6,292 nt of DNA from Lachnospiraceae bacterium (GTDB lineage: Bacteria > Bacillota > Clostridia > Lachnospirales > Lachnospiraceae). The DNA is taken from the NCBI GenBank assembly GCA_009787745.1, contig WQST01000141.1, forward strand, positions 1-6,292, written 5' to 3'. The translations under genes and the position numbers were made by a program. Below the pieces are notes generated by a model that was not told the origin of the DNA, did not search any database, and worked only from the letters and a program-made list of their open reading frames with translations. Shown in pieces: positions 1 to 5,534 of this stretch (position 1 is its first letter; every line of letters starts with the position of its first letter).

Positions 1-1
1 A

Positions 2-742
2 AACGAAGAGGCTGTGAAAACAATCAAAGTCGCCGCTTCCGTAACCCCCCACAGCGAAATCTTAGAGGTAGCGAAACCGCTTCTCGAAGAACAAGGCTGG
101 GTTTTGGATGTAACGATTTTCAATGATTATATTCAGCCGAATTTGGTCGTTGAAAGCGGTGATTTCGATGCGAACTACTTCCAGCATATCCCTTATCTGG
201 AGAGTTTTAATGACGAGCAAAAAACCAATCTGGTTAACGCCGGGGGCATCCACTATGAACCGTTTGGGATTTATCCGGGTAAAAAATCAGCGCTTGCTGA
301 TTTAGAAGCAGGTGATGTCATTGCCGTTCCCAATGATACGACTAATGAAGCCCGAGCTTTACAGTTATTGCAGGCAAACGGGATCATTGTGCTTAGAGAA
401 GATGCCGGGCTGACCGCTACCATTCATGATATTATGGAAAATCCGCTCGGTATAGAAATTCTTGAGTTAGAAGCCGCGCAGGTATCGCGCGTCATGGATG
501 AAGTTGCTTTTGTCGTTCTTAACGGAAACTTTGCTATGCAAGCAGGGCTTTCTGTGGGTAAAGATTCTATCGCTTATGAAAGTGCCGATTCCGAGGCCGC
601 ACGTACTTATGTGAATGTAATCGCCGTAAAAGCGGGTAACGAGAATAATGATGGGATTAATATTCTGATTAATGTGCTTAAATCGGAAGAAATCAGGAAG
701 TATATTGTCGATACGTATGATGGCGCGGTTATTCCATATTGA
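2..742 (+). CDS. metQ: MetQ/NlpA-family methionine ABC transporter substrate-binding lipoprotein, 5'-truncated by window edge
   Basis: The reading frame is open from the first bases (N-E-E-A-V-K-T-I-K-V-A-A-S). The GTG at 14 is therefore an internal valine codon, not the start. The missing upstream part should carry the lipoprotein signal peptide and lipobox cysteine. About 246 residues are visible, which is essentially the whole mature domain of the NlpA/lipoprotein-9 family. Recognisable family segments are VAASVTPHSEIL at the N-terminus, the DFDANYFQHIPYLE segment (ligand-cleft region), GIYPGKK, the VPNDTTNEARALQLL segment, and the end IVDTYDGAVIPY. By family knowledge the protein sits outside the membrane, binds methionine (L or D), and delivers it to the MetN-MetI ATPase/permease. 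Those genes would be expected to the left but lie outside the window. The gene converges with hisS. Family assignment is firm; methionine as ligand is inferred. Confidence 0.93.
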   Translation, partial: NEEAVKTIKVAASVTPHSEILEVAKPLLEEQGWVLDVTIFNDYIQPNLVVESGDFDANYFQHIPYLESFNDEQKTNLVNAGGIHYEPFGIYPGKKSALADLEAGDVIAVPNDTTNEARALQLLQANGIIVLREDAGLTATIHDIMENPLGIEILELEAAQVSRVMDEVAFVVLNGNFAMQAGLSVGKDSIAYESADSEAARTYVNVIAVKAGNENNDGINILINVLKSEEIRKYIVDTYDGAVIPY

Positions 743-763
743 TATGATGTTTGGGTAGTTTAT

Positions 764-910
764 TGTGAAGAATCTCATTCTTGCGGAATAGAGATTCTTC
801 GCAGATGACTCGATGCCATTTAGTTAAGACTTTCGTTACTGAGCGTAAGCGAAGGAACTCATGTTAATTATAGCTTAACAGAGATTCTTCGCCTTCGGCT
901 CAGAATGACA
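764..910. repeat. Composite intergenic inverted repeat (three related CTGAGC/GAAG/CTC units)
   Basis: This fills the gap between the convergent metQ and hisS genes. GAAGAATCTC at 767-776 is the perfect inverted complement of GAGATTCTTC at 791-800. With ATTC/GAAT inside (777-780/786-789) and weaker outer pairs, it forms a hairpin spanning 764-803. GAGATTCTTC recurs at 881-890. Read on the minus strand, 906-881 has the pattern CTGAGC-CGAAGGCGAAGAATCTC. The plus strand at 835-860 carries a related unit, CTGAGC-GTAAGCGAAGGAACTC, in the opposite orientation. It looks like a non-coding dispersed repeat or a decayed miniature element. Similar CATTCTGAGC...GAAGAATCT units are, from memory, common between genes in many Firmicute genomes. 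No T-run follows the hairpins, so it is not a classical terminator, although it may help end transcription between the two genes. Confidence 0.6.
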
Positions 911-914
911 AGGA

Positions 915-2171
915 TTATATATAAATTTCGATAATCTCTTGATACCCTTCTTTATTTAGTTGCTCTTTTTGGAATTTTTTGTTTTTATTCAATCTTGTCA
1001 CCAAGACTTGTGAGCCTTGGTCGCGCTCATCCTGAGCCTTTTTTATGATTTCGTTTAACTTATCGCCGCAGATGCCTTTCTCAATGAGGTATGCTTTTTT
1101 AACGGCATTATCAGGGATTTTGAAATTATTTTCCATTAATAAAAGGATAATACGCTCAAAACCGATTGAAAAACCAATCCCGGGAACATCTTTCCCGATG
1201 AAATTACCGACCATCTTATCATACCTGCCGCCGCCCCCGCAACTTCCGCCGAATTCGGGAATCGCCACTTCAAAAATCGTACCTGTATAGTATGACATCC
1301 CGCGCACTAAGGTCGGGTCGAAAATGATTGCAAATTCATTTGCTTTTGCGGCTTCAATGCTGTTTAGTATTTCGTTCATATTTACCATTACTGACGCTTC
1401 TAAATCATCTTTCAGTCTTTCGGTTAAAAATTTAAGCTTTTTCACGGCGATGTCCGATTCAGCAAACTCGCCGATTAAACTGACGAATTTATTGATATTT
1501 TCTTGGGGATAGCCATTATTTTTTAGCTCGTCGGAAACACCGTCCAGACCGATTTTATCCATTTTATCCAAGGTAATGAAAACACTGTCGTACTCATTTT
1601 CGGCAAAACCGCTATATGCCGCCATCGCGCCCAGTATACGCCGGTCATTAATCCGTATTTGGAAGTTTTTAAAGCCCAGTTTGGTTAAAGTTGTGCCTGT
1701 CGCCAAAATCAGTTCAATTTCAGCCATATTAGATTCATCGCCCAGAATATCAATATCGCATTGCATGAACTGCCTGTACCGACCCCGCTGAGGTCGGTCG
1801 GCTCGCCAAACATAACCGATTTGAAGGGCTTTAAAGGGGGTGGGCAGGTCATTTGCATGATTAGAATAATAGCGGACGAGCGGAACGGTTAAATCATAAC
1901 GCAGGCCGCCGTCAATTAGGTCTTCTTCGCTTTTCGCTGTTTCAAGATTTAGTTTTTCACCGCGTTTCAAAATTTTGAAAATAAGCTTTTCATTTTCACC
2001 GCCTTGTTTATTGCTTAGATTCTCGATATGTTCAACGCTTGGGGTATCAATCGCGGTAAAACCAAAGCTTTTATAAGTATCTTTAATAACACCCGTTACG
2101 TAATCGCGGATTTGCATTTCGGATGGTAAGATGTCTTTCATTCCGTTGACCGGCTTTTTTTTGAGGGGCAT
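915..2171 (-). CDS. hisS: Histidine--tRNA ligase (class II, archaeal/eukaryotic-like sequence type)
   Basis: This enzyme charges tRNA-His with histidine in the cytosol, using ATP. I chose the ATG at 2171 (418 aa): AAAGGAAC lies 6 nt upstream, whereas the upstream in-frame ATG at 2186 (423 aa) has no ribosome site. Visible class II signatures are motif 1 around residues 41-52 with Pro44, RYDLTVPLVRY at 91-101, motif 2 at about 119-144 (VWRADRPQRGRYRQF, then MQCDIDILG), the histidine-specific LVRGMSYYTG at 288-297 (Arg290), a glycine-rich SCGGGGRYD at 310-318, and motif 3 GIGFSIGFER at 331-340. RYDLTVP and FMQCDIDILG resemble archaeal/eukaryotic HisRS more than the RPEGT form typical of most bacteria. 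The usual LDYY is MSYY here. The C-terminal anticodon-binding domain (about 358-418) is short and ends soon after KKFQKEQL, which I take as natural for this clade because the frame is clean. Confidence 0.96.
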   Translation of the reverse strand: MPLKKKPVNGMKDILPSEMQIRDYVTGVIKDTYKSFGFTAIDTPSVEHIENLSNKQGGENEKLIFKILKRGEKLNLETAKSEEDLIDGGLRYDLTVPLVRYYSNHANDLPTPFKALQIGYVWRADRPQRGRYRQFMQCDIDILGDESNMAEIELILATGTTLTKLGFKNFQIRINDRRILGAMAAYSGFAENEYDSVFITLDKMDKIGLDGVSDELKNNGYPQENINKFVSLIGEFAESDIAVKKLKFLTERLKDDLEASVMVNMNEILNSIEAAKANEFAIIFDPTLVRGMSYYTGTIFEVAIPEFGGSCGGGGRYDKMVGNFIGKDVPGIGFSIGFERIILLLMENNFKIPDNAVKKAYLIEKGICGDKLNEIIKKAQDERDQGSQVLVTRLNKNKKFQKEQLNKEGYQEIIEIYI

Positions 2172-2175
2172 GGAT

Positions 2176-2183
2176 GTTCCTTT
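2176..2183 (-). promoter_or_regulatory. Ribosome binding site deciding the hisS start
   Basis: AAAGGAAC on the minus strand places AGGA 6 nt before the ATG at 2171. The same bases lie inside the reading frame if the upstream ATG at 2186 is used, and that codon has only AT-rich sequence without purine-rich pairing in front of it. The shorter 418-residue HisS is therefore preferred. Confidence 0.7.
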
Positions 2184-2218
2184 CATTTCGCTTGATTTGT
2201 GTGTATTTGCTTATATGT

Positions 2219-2247
2219 ATGATAAGCAAAGCGTAGGATTTTGTAAA
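2219..2247 (-). promoter_or_regulatory. Putative sigma-70-type promoter of hisS
   Basis: On the minus strand TTTACA (2247-2242) and TATCAT (2224-2219) are separated by exactly 17 bp. Each hexamer matches the consensus at 5 of 6 positions. Transcription would begin near 2211, leaving a leader of roughly 40 nt. That is too short for a T-box, which often controls aminoacyl-tRNA synthetase genes in Firmicutes. Confidence 0.6.
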
Positions 2248-2360
2248 GGGGTGTCGGTAAACTATTTGTTTATTTATTCACGTTGCAGCCCTTTTTAGTA
2301 ATTGTTTCAATTTTATTATATAATGGTTTGTAATAAAATAGTAATTATGGCACTGGTACA

Positions 2361-2397
2361 GAAAAATCGGCATTCACTTTTTAATTGAATACCGATT
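2361..2397 (-). terminator. Rho-independent terminator downstream of the AgrD-like gene
   Basis: On the minus strand AATCGGTATTCA (2397-2386) pairs with TGAATGCCGATT (2376-2365). This gives a continuous 12-bp stem with one G-U wobble, a loop of 9 nt, and a run of T residues ending at 2361-2366 (TTTTTC). On the plus strand the wobble becomes a C-A mismatch and no T-run follows, so the polarity favours minus-strand transcription. CACTG at 2351-2355 and CAGTG at 2398-2402 could close the structure further. It lies about 140 nt past the stop of the small peptide gene and before the hisS promoter, so it should insulate hisS from the peptide transcript. Confidence 0.7.
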
Positions 2398-2459
2398 CAG
2401 TGTTGATTTTGGCTTAAGTTGAAATAGAGTCGGAAATGATGTTTTTTCTGCTTTTAGGC

Positions 2460-2526
2460 AGGTTCCCTTTTTACACCGAACCTAGATGTCTTTAGAATTT
2501 AGATATCTATTCTATCATTTCTAAAG
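2460..2526 (-). other. Two hairpins in the 3' untranslated region of the AgrD-like gene
   Basis: On the minus strand CTTTAGAA (2526-2519) and TTCTAAAG (2497-2490) are perfect 8-bp complements enclosing the 10-bp palindrome TAGATATCTA (2500-2509). A second, smaller pair, AGGTTC/GAACCT (2460-2465 and 2478-2483), encloses a 12-base loop. The first begins 13 nt after the stop codon of the small peptide gene. They may stabilise the short mRNA or be remnants of a mobile-element end. No coding sequence was found in 2187-2538 on either strand. Confidence 0.4.
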
Positions 2527-2538
2527 TACAACATCGCA

Positions 2539-2688
2539 TTATTTTTCGAATTTCTGCAATCCATTAGGAACATCCGGTTGATGTGCCATGAAAAAACATG
2601 TTGAAGTTACAGAAGATACTGCAAGGAAAAATGCTAATGCAGGCAATATTCTTCCAAAATCTTTATACCGTTTAAGTAATAGCTTCAT
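2539..2688 (-). CDS. agrD: AgrD-like cyclic lactone autoinducer peptide precursor
   Basis: This 49-residue ORF has the complete layout of an Agr autoinducer precursor. Residues 1-10 are a basic amphipathic start (MKLLLKRYKD). Residues 11-27 are hydrophobic (FGRILPALAFFLAVSSV). The core TSTCFFMA spans 28-35 with Cys31, and a 14-residue polar tail, HQPDVPNGLQKFEK, spans 36-49. The core and tail align without gaps with the family pattern S-x-C-x4 followed by (Y/D/H)Q/E-P-(E/D)-x-P (compare Staphylococcus aureus YSTCDFIM plus a 14-residue tail). By analogy the mature signal would contain a five-residue Cys31-Ala35 thiolactone (CFFMA). An AgrB-type protease would normally cut off the tail and close the ring. 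The gene has its own promoter, ribosome site and terminator and is divergent from the XRE/LytTR/kinase genes. An in-frame ATG at 2697 is an alternative start (52 aa). AGGAGG lies 3 nt from it and 12 nt from the one used here, so the start is uncertain. Confidence 0.88.
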   Translation of the reverse strand: MKLLLKRYKDFGRILPALAFFLAVSSVTSTCFFMAHQPDVPNGLQKFEK

Positions 2689-2700
2689 AGTTATCATTAT

Positions 2701-2706
2701 CCTCCT
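2701..2706 (-). promoter_or_regulatory. Ribosome binding site of the AgrD-like gene
   Basis: A perfect AGGAGG, preceded by a run of A, lies on the minus strand 12 nt before the ATG at 2688 and 3 nt before the in-frame ATG at 2697. Neither spacing is ideal, so the sequence does not settle the start codon. The strength of the site nevertheless supports translation of this short ORF. Confidence 0.75.
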
Positions 2707-2731
2707 TTTTTTATTATTGGATACTATAAAT

Positions 2732-2759
2732 ATAATAACATGTATGAATGAAATTTCAA
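2732..2759 (-). promoter_or_regulatory. Putative promoter of the AgrD-like gene
   Basis: On the minus strand TTGAAA (2759-2754) and TATTAT (2737-2732) are separated by 16 bp, each with 5 of 6 consensus matches. Transcription would begin near 2725, about 37 nt before the ATG. Two perfect direct repeats end 7 bp upstream of the -35 hexamer, a position suited to an activator that contacts RNA polymerase. Confidence 0.6.
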
Positions 2760-2766
2760 TTTGCTC

Positions 2767-2798
2767 GTGATATATGGTAGATAATTGTGATATATGGT
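2767..2798 (-). promoter_or_regulatory. Tandem 12-bp direct repeats, probable LytTR (AgrA/VirR-like) binding site
   Basis: GTGATATATGGT occurs twice, at 2767-2778 and 2787-2798. The copies are identical with an 8-bp spacer, a 20-bp period that puts both on one face of the helix. In the direction of the peptide gene the repeats read ACCATATATCAC and end 7 bp before its -35. LytTR-family regulators (AgrA, ComE, VirR) bind paired direct repeats with about two helical turns between them, just upstream of weak -35 elements. From memory, clostridial VirR boxes also use 12-bp units ending in CAC with 8-bp spacers. The inferred regulator is the LytTR protein encoded at 3513-4229. Confidence 0.65.
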
Positions 2799-2835
2799 TG
2801 TTTATAATTATTCCAAAACCGCAAACATGATTTTC

Positions 2836-2867
2836 GTGATAATCGGTTTTAAAAAATGATAATCAGC
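2836..2867 (-). promoter_or_regulatory. Possible second, degenerate pair of the same boxes
   Basis: GTGATAATCGGT (2836-2847) matches the perfect repeat GTGATATATGGT at 9 of 12 positions. A weaker copy, ATGATAATCAGC (2856-2867), follows exactly 20 bp later. TGATAATC is identical in both (2837-2844, 2857-2864). Same orientation and same period as the pair at 2767-2798 suggest a secondary site, but AT-rich chance similarity is possible. An inverted repeat, AAAACCG/CGGTTTT (2815-2821/2844-2850), overlaps the first copy. Confidence 0.35.
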
Positions 2868-2918
2868 AGTAATATGGATTTTAGCGGGAAAATATCACCT
2901 TTGAATAGCATCACTTTC

Positions 2919-2980
2919 ATAATACAAGTACGGCTCGCTTTAAATTAATGATAGTACAGCTATATAATACAAGTATAACT
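2919..2980 (+). repeat. Direct repeats around a putative promoter for the XRE regulator gene
   Basis: ATAATACAAGTA occurs twice (2919-2930 and 2964-2975), 45 bp apart. A shorter unit of the form AGTA(C/T)(G/A)(G/A)CT occurs three times (2927-2935, 2953-2961, 2972-2980). A perfect TATAAT at 2963-2968 has a weak TTTAAA 18 bp upstream (2939-2944) and could start a transcript near 2976 toward the XRE gene at 3060. The repeats straddle this promoter and could be operators, for example for autoregulation by the XRE protein. The rest of 2868-3059 shows no gene. Confidence 0.4.
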
Positions 2981-3059
2981 TTTAGGAAGCAGTTCAATAT
3001 TGGCGCATGTTATCCACGACTCATGACGCTTTTCGGAGTAAGGCGATAGGTCTCATTTT

Positions 3060-3392
3060 ATGAAAAATAAACATTATAAATTCGGTAATGCTATGAAAAA
3101 TCTTCGTGAAAGCAAAGGTCTGACACAGGAGCAGCTTGCCGCCAAAATTGAAAAATCCACATCCGCAGTCGGACAATTTGAGCGAGGAATTAATCGCCCA
3201 AATTTCGCTACCCTTGAAAAAATTATAAATGTTCTTGATGCAGATGCTAATTTATTATTTGAAAGAGAAGAAAAAAGTTATCCGAAAGAAGCATTAATGA
3301 TTGCCTATATGCTTTCATCAATGAGTTCCGAGGAGAAGGATATCATAGGGAACATGCTGTCAGAACTTGCCAGAATTATGAAATATGATTAA
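3060..3392 (+). CDS. Small XRE/Cro-CI family helix-turn-helix regulator
   Basis: This is a 110-residue cytosolic DNA-binding protein. Residues about 10-65 form an HTH_3 domain: AMKNLRESKGLTQEQLAAKIEKS, then the recognition-helix region TSAVGQFERGINRPNFATLEKIINVLD. The following segment to about residue 70 (LLFEREEK) is typical of stand-alone regulators. The C-terminal 40 residues look helical (YMLSSMSSEEKDIIGNMLSELARIM) and may be a dimerisation tail; I recognise no ligand domain. The start is the only good one after an in-frame stop at 3039, but the ribosome site is poor (ATAGG, 9 nt spacing). It lies between the divergent autoinducer gene and the two-component genes, 120 bp before the response regulator. 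That position suggests it controls one or both, possibly as a repressor, but its target is inferred only from position. Confidence 0.9.
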   Translation: MKNKHYKFGNAMKNLRESKGLTQEQLAAKIEKSTSAVGQFERGINRPNFATLEKIINVLDADANLLFEREEKSYPKEALMIAYMLSSMSSEEKDIIGNMLSELARIMKYD

Positions 3393-3430
3393 TATACTAA
3401 CAGTAATGGTAATAAAATAATGAAAAACCT

Positions 3431-3459
3431 TTGCGAAATCTGACCATAACTGATAAAAT
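3431..3459 (+). promoter_or_regulatory. Putative promoter for the response regulator/kinase pair
   Basis: TTGCGA (3431-3436) and TAAAAT (3454-3459) are 17 bp apart, with 4 of 6 and 5 of 6 consensus matches. It would start transcription near 3466, in the 120-bp gap after the XRE gene. The two-component genes could therefore be expressed apart from the regulator. No terminator is evident between the XRE gene and this promoter, so read-through is also possible. Confidence 0.4.
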
Positions 3460-3512
3460 ATAGGATATATTACGGTGTTGTTGCTTGATAACAATGTTTT
3501 CGGAGATTACCA

Positions 3513-4229
3513 ATGATAATAGCTCTCTGTGACGATGAAAAGAAAGACCGAAAAATAATAGAATTGTATATAAAAACTCATCATGCCAAGCATACTGTGA
3601 TTGAGTTCACTTGTGCAACAATACTATTAGAACAAATAAATAGCGGTAAACATTATGATCTACTATTTCTTGATGTACAGATGCCTAATTCTTGCGGATG
3701 GAAAATAGCAAAGCTATTAAAAGAATCTAAAATTAAAACTTATATCGTTATGGTAACAGTTTTAAACGACTATATACGTAAATGCTTTGATCGGGTGGAT
3801 TGGTTCATTGCAAAACCGGTATCGGAAGAAGATATTCATACGGTTATCGATTCGGCTTATGAAAGATTATTTCCGATGGCTCTTAGCTTCAAATCCCGAA
3901 AAATAAATCTGGAATTGACCGCTCCTGAAATATGGCATATAGAAGTGAAAATAAATGATGTTTATATATATACAATCAATGACGTTTACAAAATACGCAA
4001 ATCACTAAAAGAAGTCAAAGAGCAGCTTACCACCTTTCCTTTTTTTGTTCAAGTTCATCAAAGTTTTATAATTAACTTAGAGCATTATAATAAGCTTTGC
4101 GGAAACGAAATTATACTAAAGAATAATCATCATATACCTCTATCAAGAGGCTACAGAGCGGTTTTCTTAAACTCATTAGCTGAATACATAAAGGGGAATT
4201 TAAAATATGAGCGAATACTTAATTTATAA
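3513..4229 (+). CDS. agrA: LytTR-family response regulator (AgrA/VirR-like)
   Basis: This is a 238-residue two-component regulator. Residues 1-118 are a receiver domain with the acidic pair Asp7-Asp8 (CDDE), the phosphoacceptor Asp54 in LLFLDVQMPN, Thr82, and the conserved Lys101-Pro102 (FIAKPVSEED). Residues about 125-230 are a LytTR DNA-binding domain, seen in FFVQVHQSFIINLEHY and IPLSRGYRAVF, which match the family's H-x-S-(Y/F)-I-(V/I)-N and I-P-(V/L)-S-R signatures. GGAG lies 7 nt before the ATG. Its 3' end overlaps the kinase gene by 23 bp, so the two are translationally linked. By family knowledge the phosphorylated protein binds paired direct repeats; the best candidates here are at 2767-2798, ahead of the autoinducer gene. 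The Agr assignment rests on the combination of LytTR domain, GHKL kinase and adjacent AgrD-like peptide. Confidence 0.93.
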   Translation: MIIALCDDEKKDRKIIELYIKTHHAKHTVIEFTCATILLEQINSGKHYDLLFLDVQMPNSCGWKIAKLLKESKIKTYIVMVTVLNDYIRKCFDRVDWFIAKPVSEEDIHTVIDSAYERLFPMALSFKSRKINLELTAPEIWHIEVKINDVYIYTINDVYKIRKSLKEVKEQLTTFPFFVQVHQSFIINLEHYNKLCGNEIILKNNHHIPLSRGYRAVFLNSLAEYIKGNLKYERILNL

Positions 4230-5487
4230 AATATTTGAAGGCATTTCTGTCTTCTTCGAAACTTTTATAGTCCATCAATATATAAGCGCATTCTTTGAAA
4301 AAAAAAGAGACAAAATAATCATTGCTTTCGGTTATATGGGTTTCTGCGCAGGGTTAATGCTCTTTAGCCTTAGCAGTAAAATAATGATGATATCAGCTTT
4401 GTATACTGTCATTGGTATATTTATACTAATTACTCTATTATATAAATCCGGTATTGTTTTGCGACTCTTCTCCACAATTTTATTTGCGGTCATTGTAATG
4501 ACATCTGAAGCTTTTTGCAGCAGTATTTTAGAAATTTTGGGCGGAATAGATGTCGCTGAAGTGATGACATACGGAATGCCCAGAGTATTTTTTATTACTG
4601 TAGCTAAAATTGTTCAGATTTTTATTGTTAAATTTGTTGGCATTATAATTAAGTTGAGGCGGTACGAAAAAACTGACATAGAAGTCAAGCGTGTTTTGCC
4701 TTTGTTTATAACACAAATATTATCAGTATTAATTACATACCATATAGCTGCCAGCGGGATCGAGTACGGTTATTTCGGCTTAACAGTTTTTATTTCTATT
4801 ATCGGTATACTTTATATAAACGGTATGATTTTCTGGTATTTTGATAATATCAAAGCGGCATATGAATATAAATCCTTGAATGAAGCGGCTGAAATAAAGC
4901 TTAAGCATCAAACACAGTACTATGAGCTTATGGAGATTAAGCAGAAGGAAACTGATTGTATCAGACATGATATCAGAAAGCACTTGAATTATATTGAATC
5001 TTTGATTGAAAGTGGATTACATGAGGATGCAAAAAGATATTCGCATGAATTGGATGAACAGTTTCAGTCAACTGCATTAATAGATGAGCATTCATATATG
5101 ATTATAAATACTTTTTTAAATGTAGAAAAAATAAAAGCTGAGGAAGAAAATATTAATCTTAGCATTTGTGTAAACATATGCCGTGAAATGAAGGTTTCCA
5201 ATCCTGATTTAGGGATAATACTCGGCAATATTTTTGAAAATGCTATTGAAGCTTGCCGATATATTTCTAATGTAAATGAAAGGCGGATAAAACTTGATGT
5301 TTACCAGCGAGATGATATGTTACTTATAGAAATGGAGAATGTGTATAATCCTGACGCTAAGTTAAAAACACGTATTGGAAGGCATGGTTATGGACTTAAG
5401 AATATTCAAAGGGTAGCGGTTAAATATGGGGGGGATGTGATGGTTACGTCGTCGAATAATATTTTTTTTGTTAGGGTGATCGTTTAA
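4207..5487 (+). CDS. agrC: Membrane sensor histidine kinase with GHKL ATPase domain (AgrC-like peptide receptor)
   Basis: This 426-residue protein has a hydrophobic N-terminal half with about seven membrane segments (near 8-28, 37-57, 59-79, 84-106, 127-149, 163-183 and 187-212). A linker follows (about 215-245, coiled-coil-like), then a kinase core. The phosphoacceptor is His254 in IRHDIRKHLNYI, the H-D-(I/V)-x-(K/N)-H form of AgrC/HPK10 kinases. The ATP-binding domain has an N-box, NIFENAIEAC (341-350), and a G-box, GRHGYGLKNI (391-400). The family's short kinase core with a C-terminus soon after the G-box is intact. By family knowledge the membrane half detects a cyclic peptide outside the cell and the core phosphorylates the partner regulator. 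The gene overlaps the response regulator by 23 bp, has AGGGG 10 nt before its ATG, and ends in tandem TAATAA stops. The likely ligand is the peptide encoded at 2539-2688. Confidence 0.92.
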   Translation: MSEYLIYKIFEGISVFFETFIVHQYISAFFEKKRDKIIIAFGYMGFCAGLMLFSLSSKIMMISALYTVIGIFILITLLYKSGIVLRLFSTILFAVIVMTSEAFCSSILEILGGIDVAEVMTYGMPRVFFITVAKIVQIFIVKFVGIIIKLRRYEKTDIEVKRVLPLFITQILSVLITYHIAASGIEYGYFGLTVFISIIGILYINGMIFWYFDNIKAAYEYKSLNEAAEIKLKHQTQYYELMEIKQKETDCIRHDIRKHLNYIESLIESGLHEDAKRYSHELDEQFQSTALIDEHSYMIINTFLNVEKIKAEEENINLSICVNICREMKVSNPDLGIILGNIFENAIEACRYISNVNERRIKLDVYQRDDMLLIEMENVYNPDAKLKTRIGRHGYGLKNIQRVAVKYGGDVMVTSSNNIFFVRVIV

Positions 5488-5534
5488 TAAAGTAGTAAAA
5501 TTAGAGCGAGTGAGGGCATAAATTTTCTTGTGTC

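Noticed and set aside
467..778. Minus-strand open frame of 103 codons
   Set aside because: It is antisense to the well-conserved end of metQ and lacks a recognisable domain.
764..803. Hairpin as the rho-independent terminator of metQ
   Set aside because: The stem is good, but no T-run follows on either strand and its arm recurs at 881-890, so a repeat element is the better reading.
2187..2340. T-box riboswitch in the hisS leader
   Set aside because: The best promoter (2219-2247) leaves only about 40 nt of leader, and I see no T-box conserved core or antiterminator pairing there.
2509..2541. Ten-codon ORF whose ATG overlaps the stop of the AgrD-like gene (TAATG)
   Set aside because: It is too short to be a remnant of AgrB or any recognisable protein; probably chance.
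2588..2770. Plus-strand open frame of 60 codons
   Set aside because: It is the complement of the AgrD-like gene and its promoter region, has no ribosome site, and resembles no protein I know.
2767..2864. CRISPR-like array from regularly spaced short repeats
   Set aside because: Only two perfect 12-bp units with 8-bp spacers and promoter-proximal placement; repeat and spacer lengths do not fit CRISPR.
3443..3473. Possible LytTR boxes (ACCATAACTGAT and AGGATATATTAC) upstream of the response regulator gene
   Set aside because: They match the perfect box at 8 and 9 of 12 positions, but the period is 19 bp instead of 20, they overlap the putative -10, and the region is AT-rich, so chance is likely.
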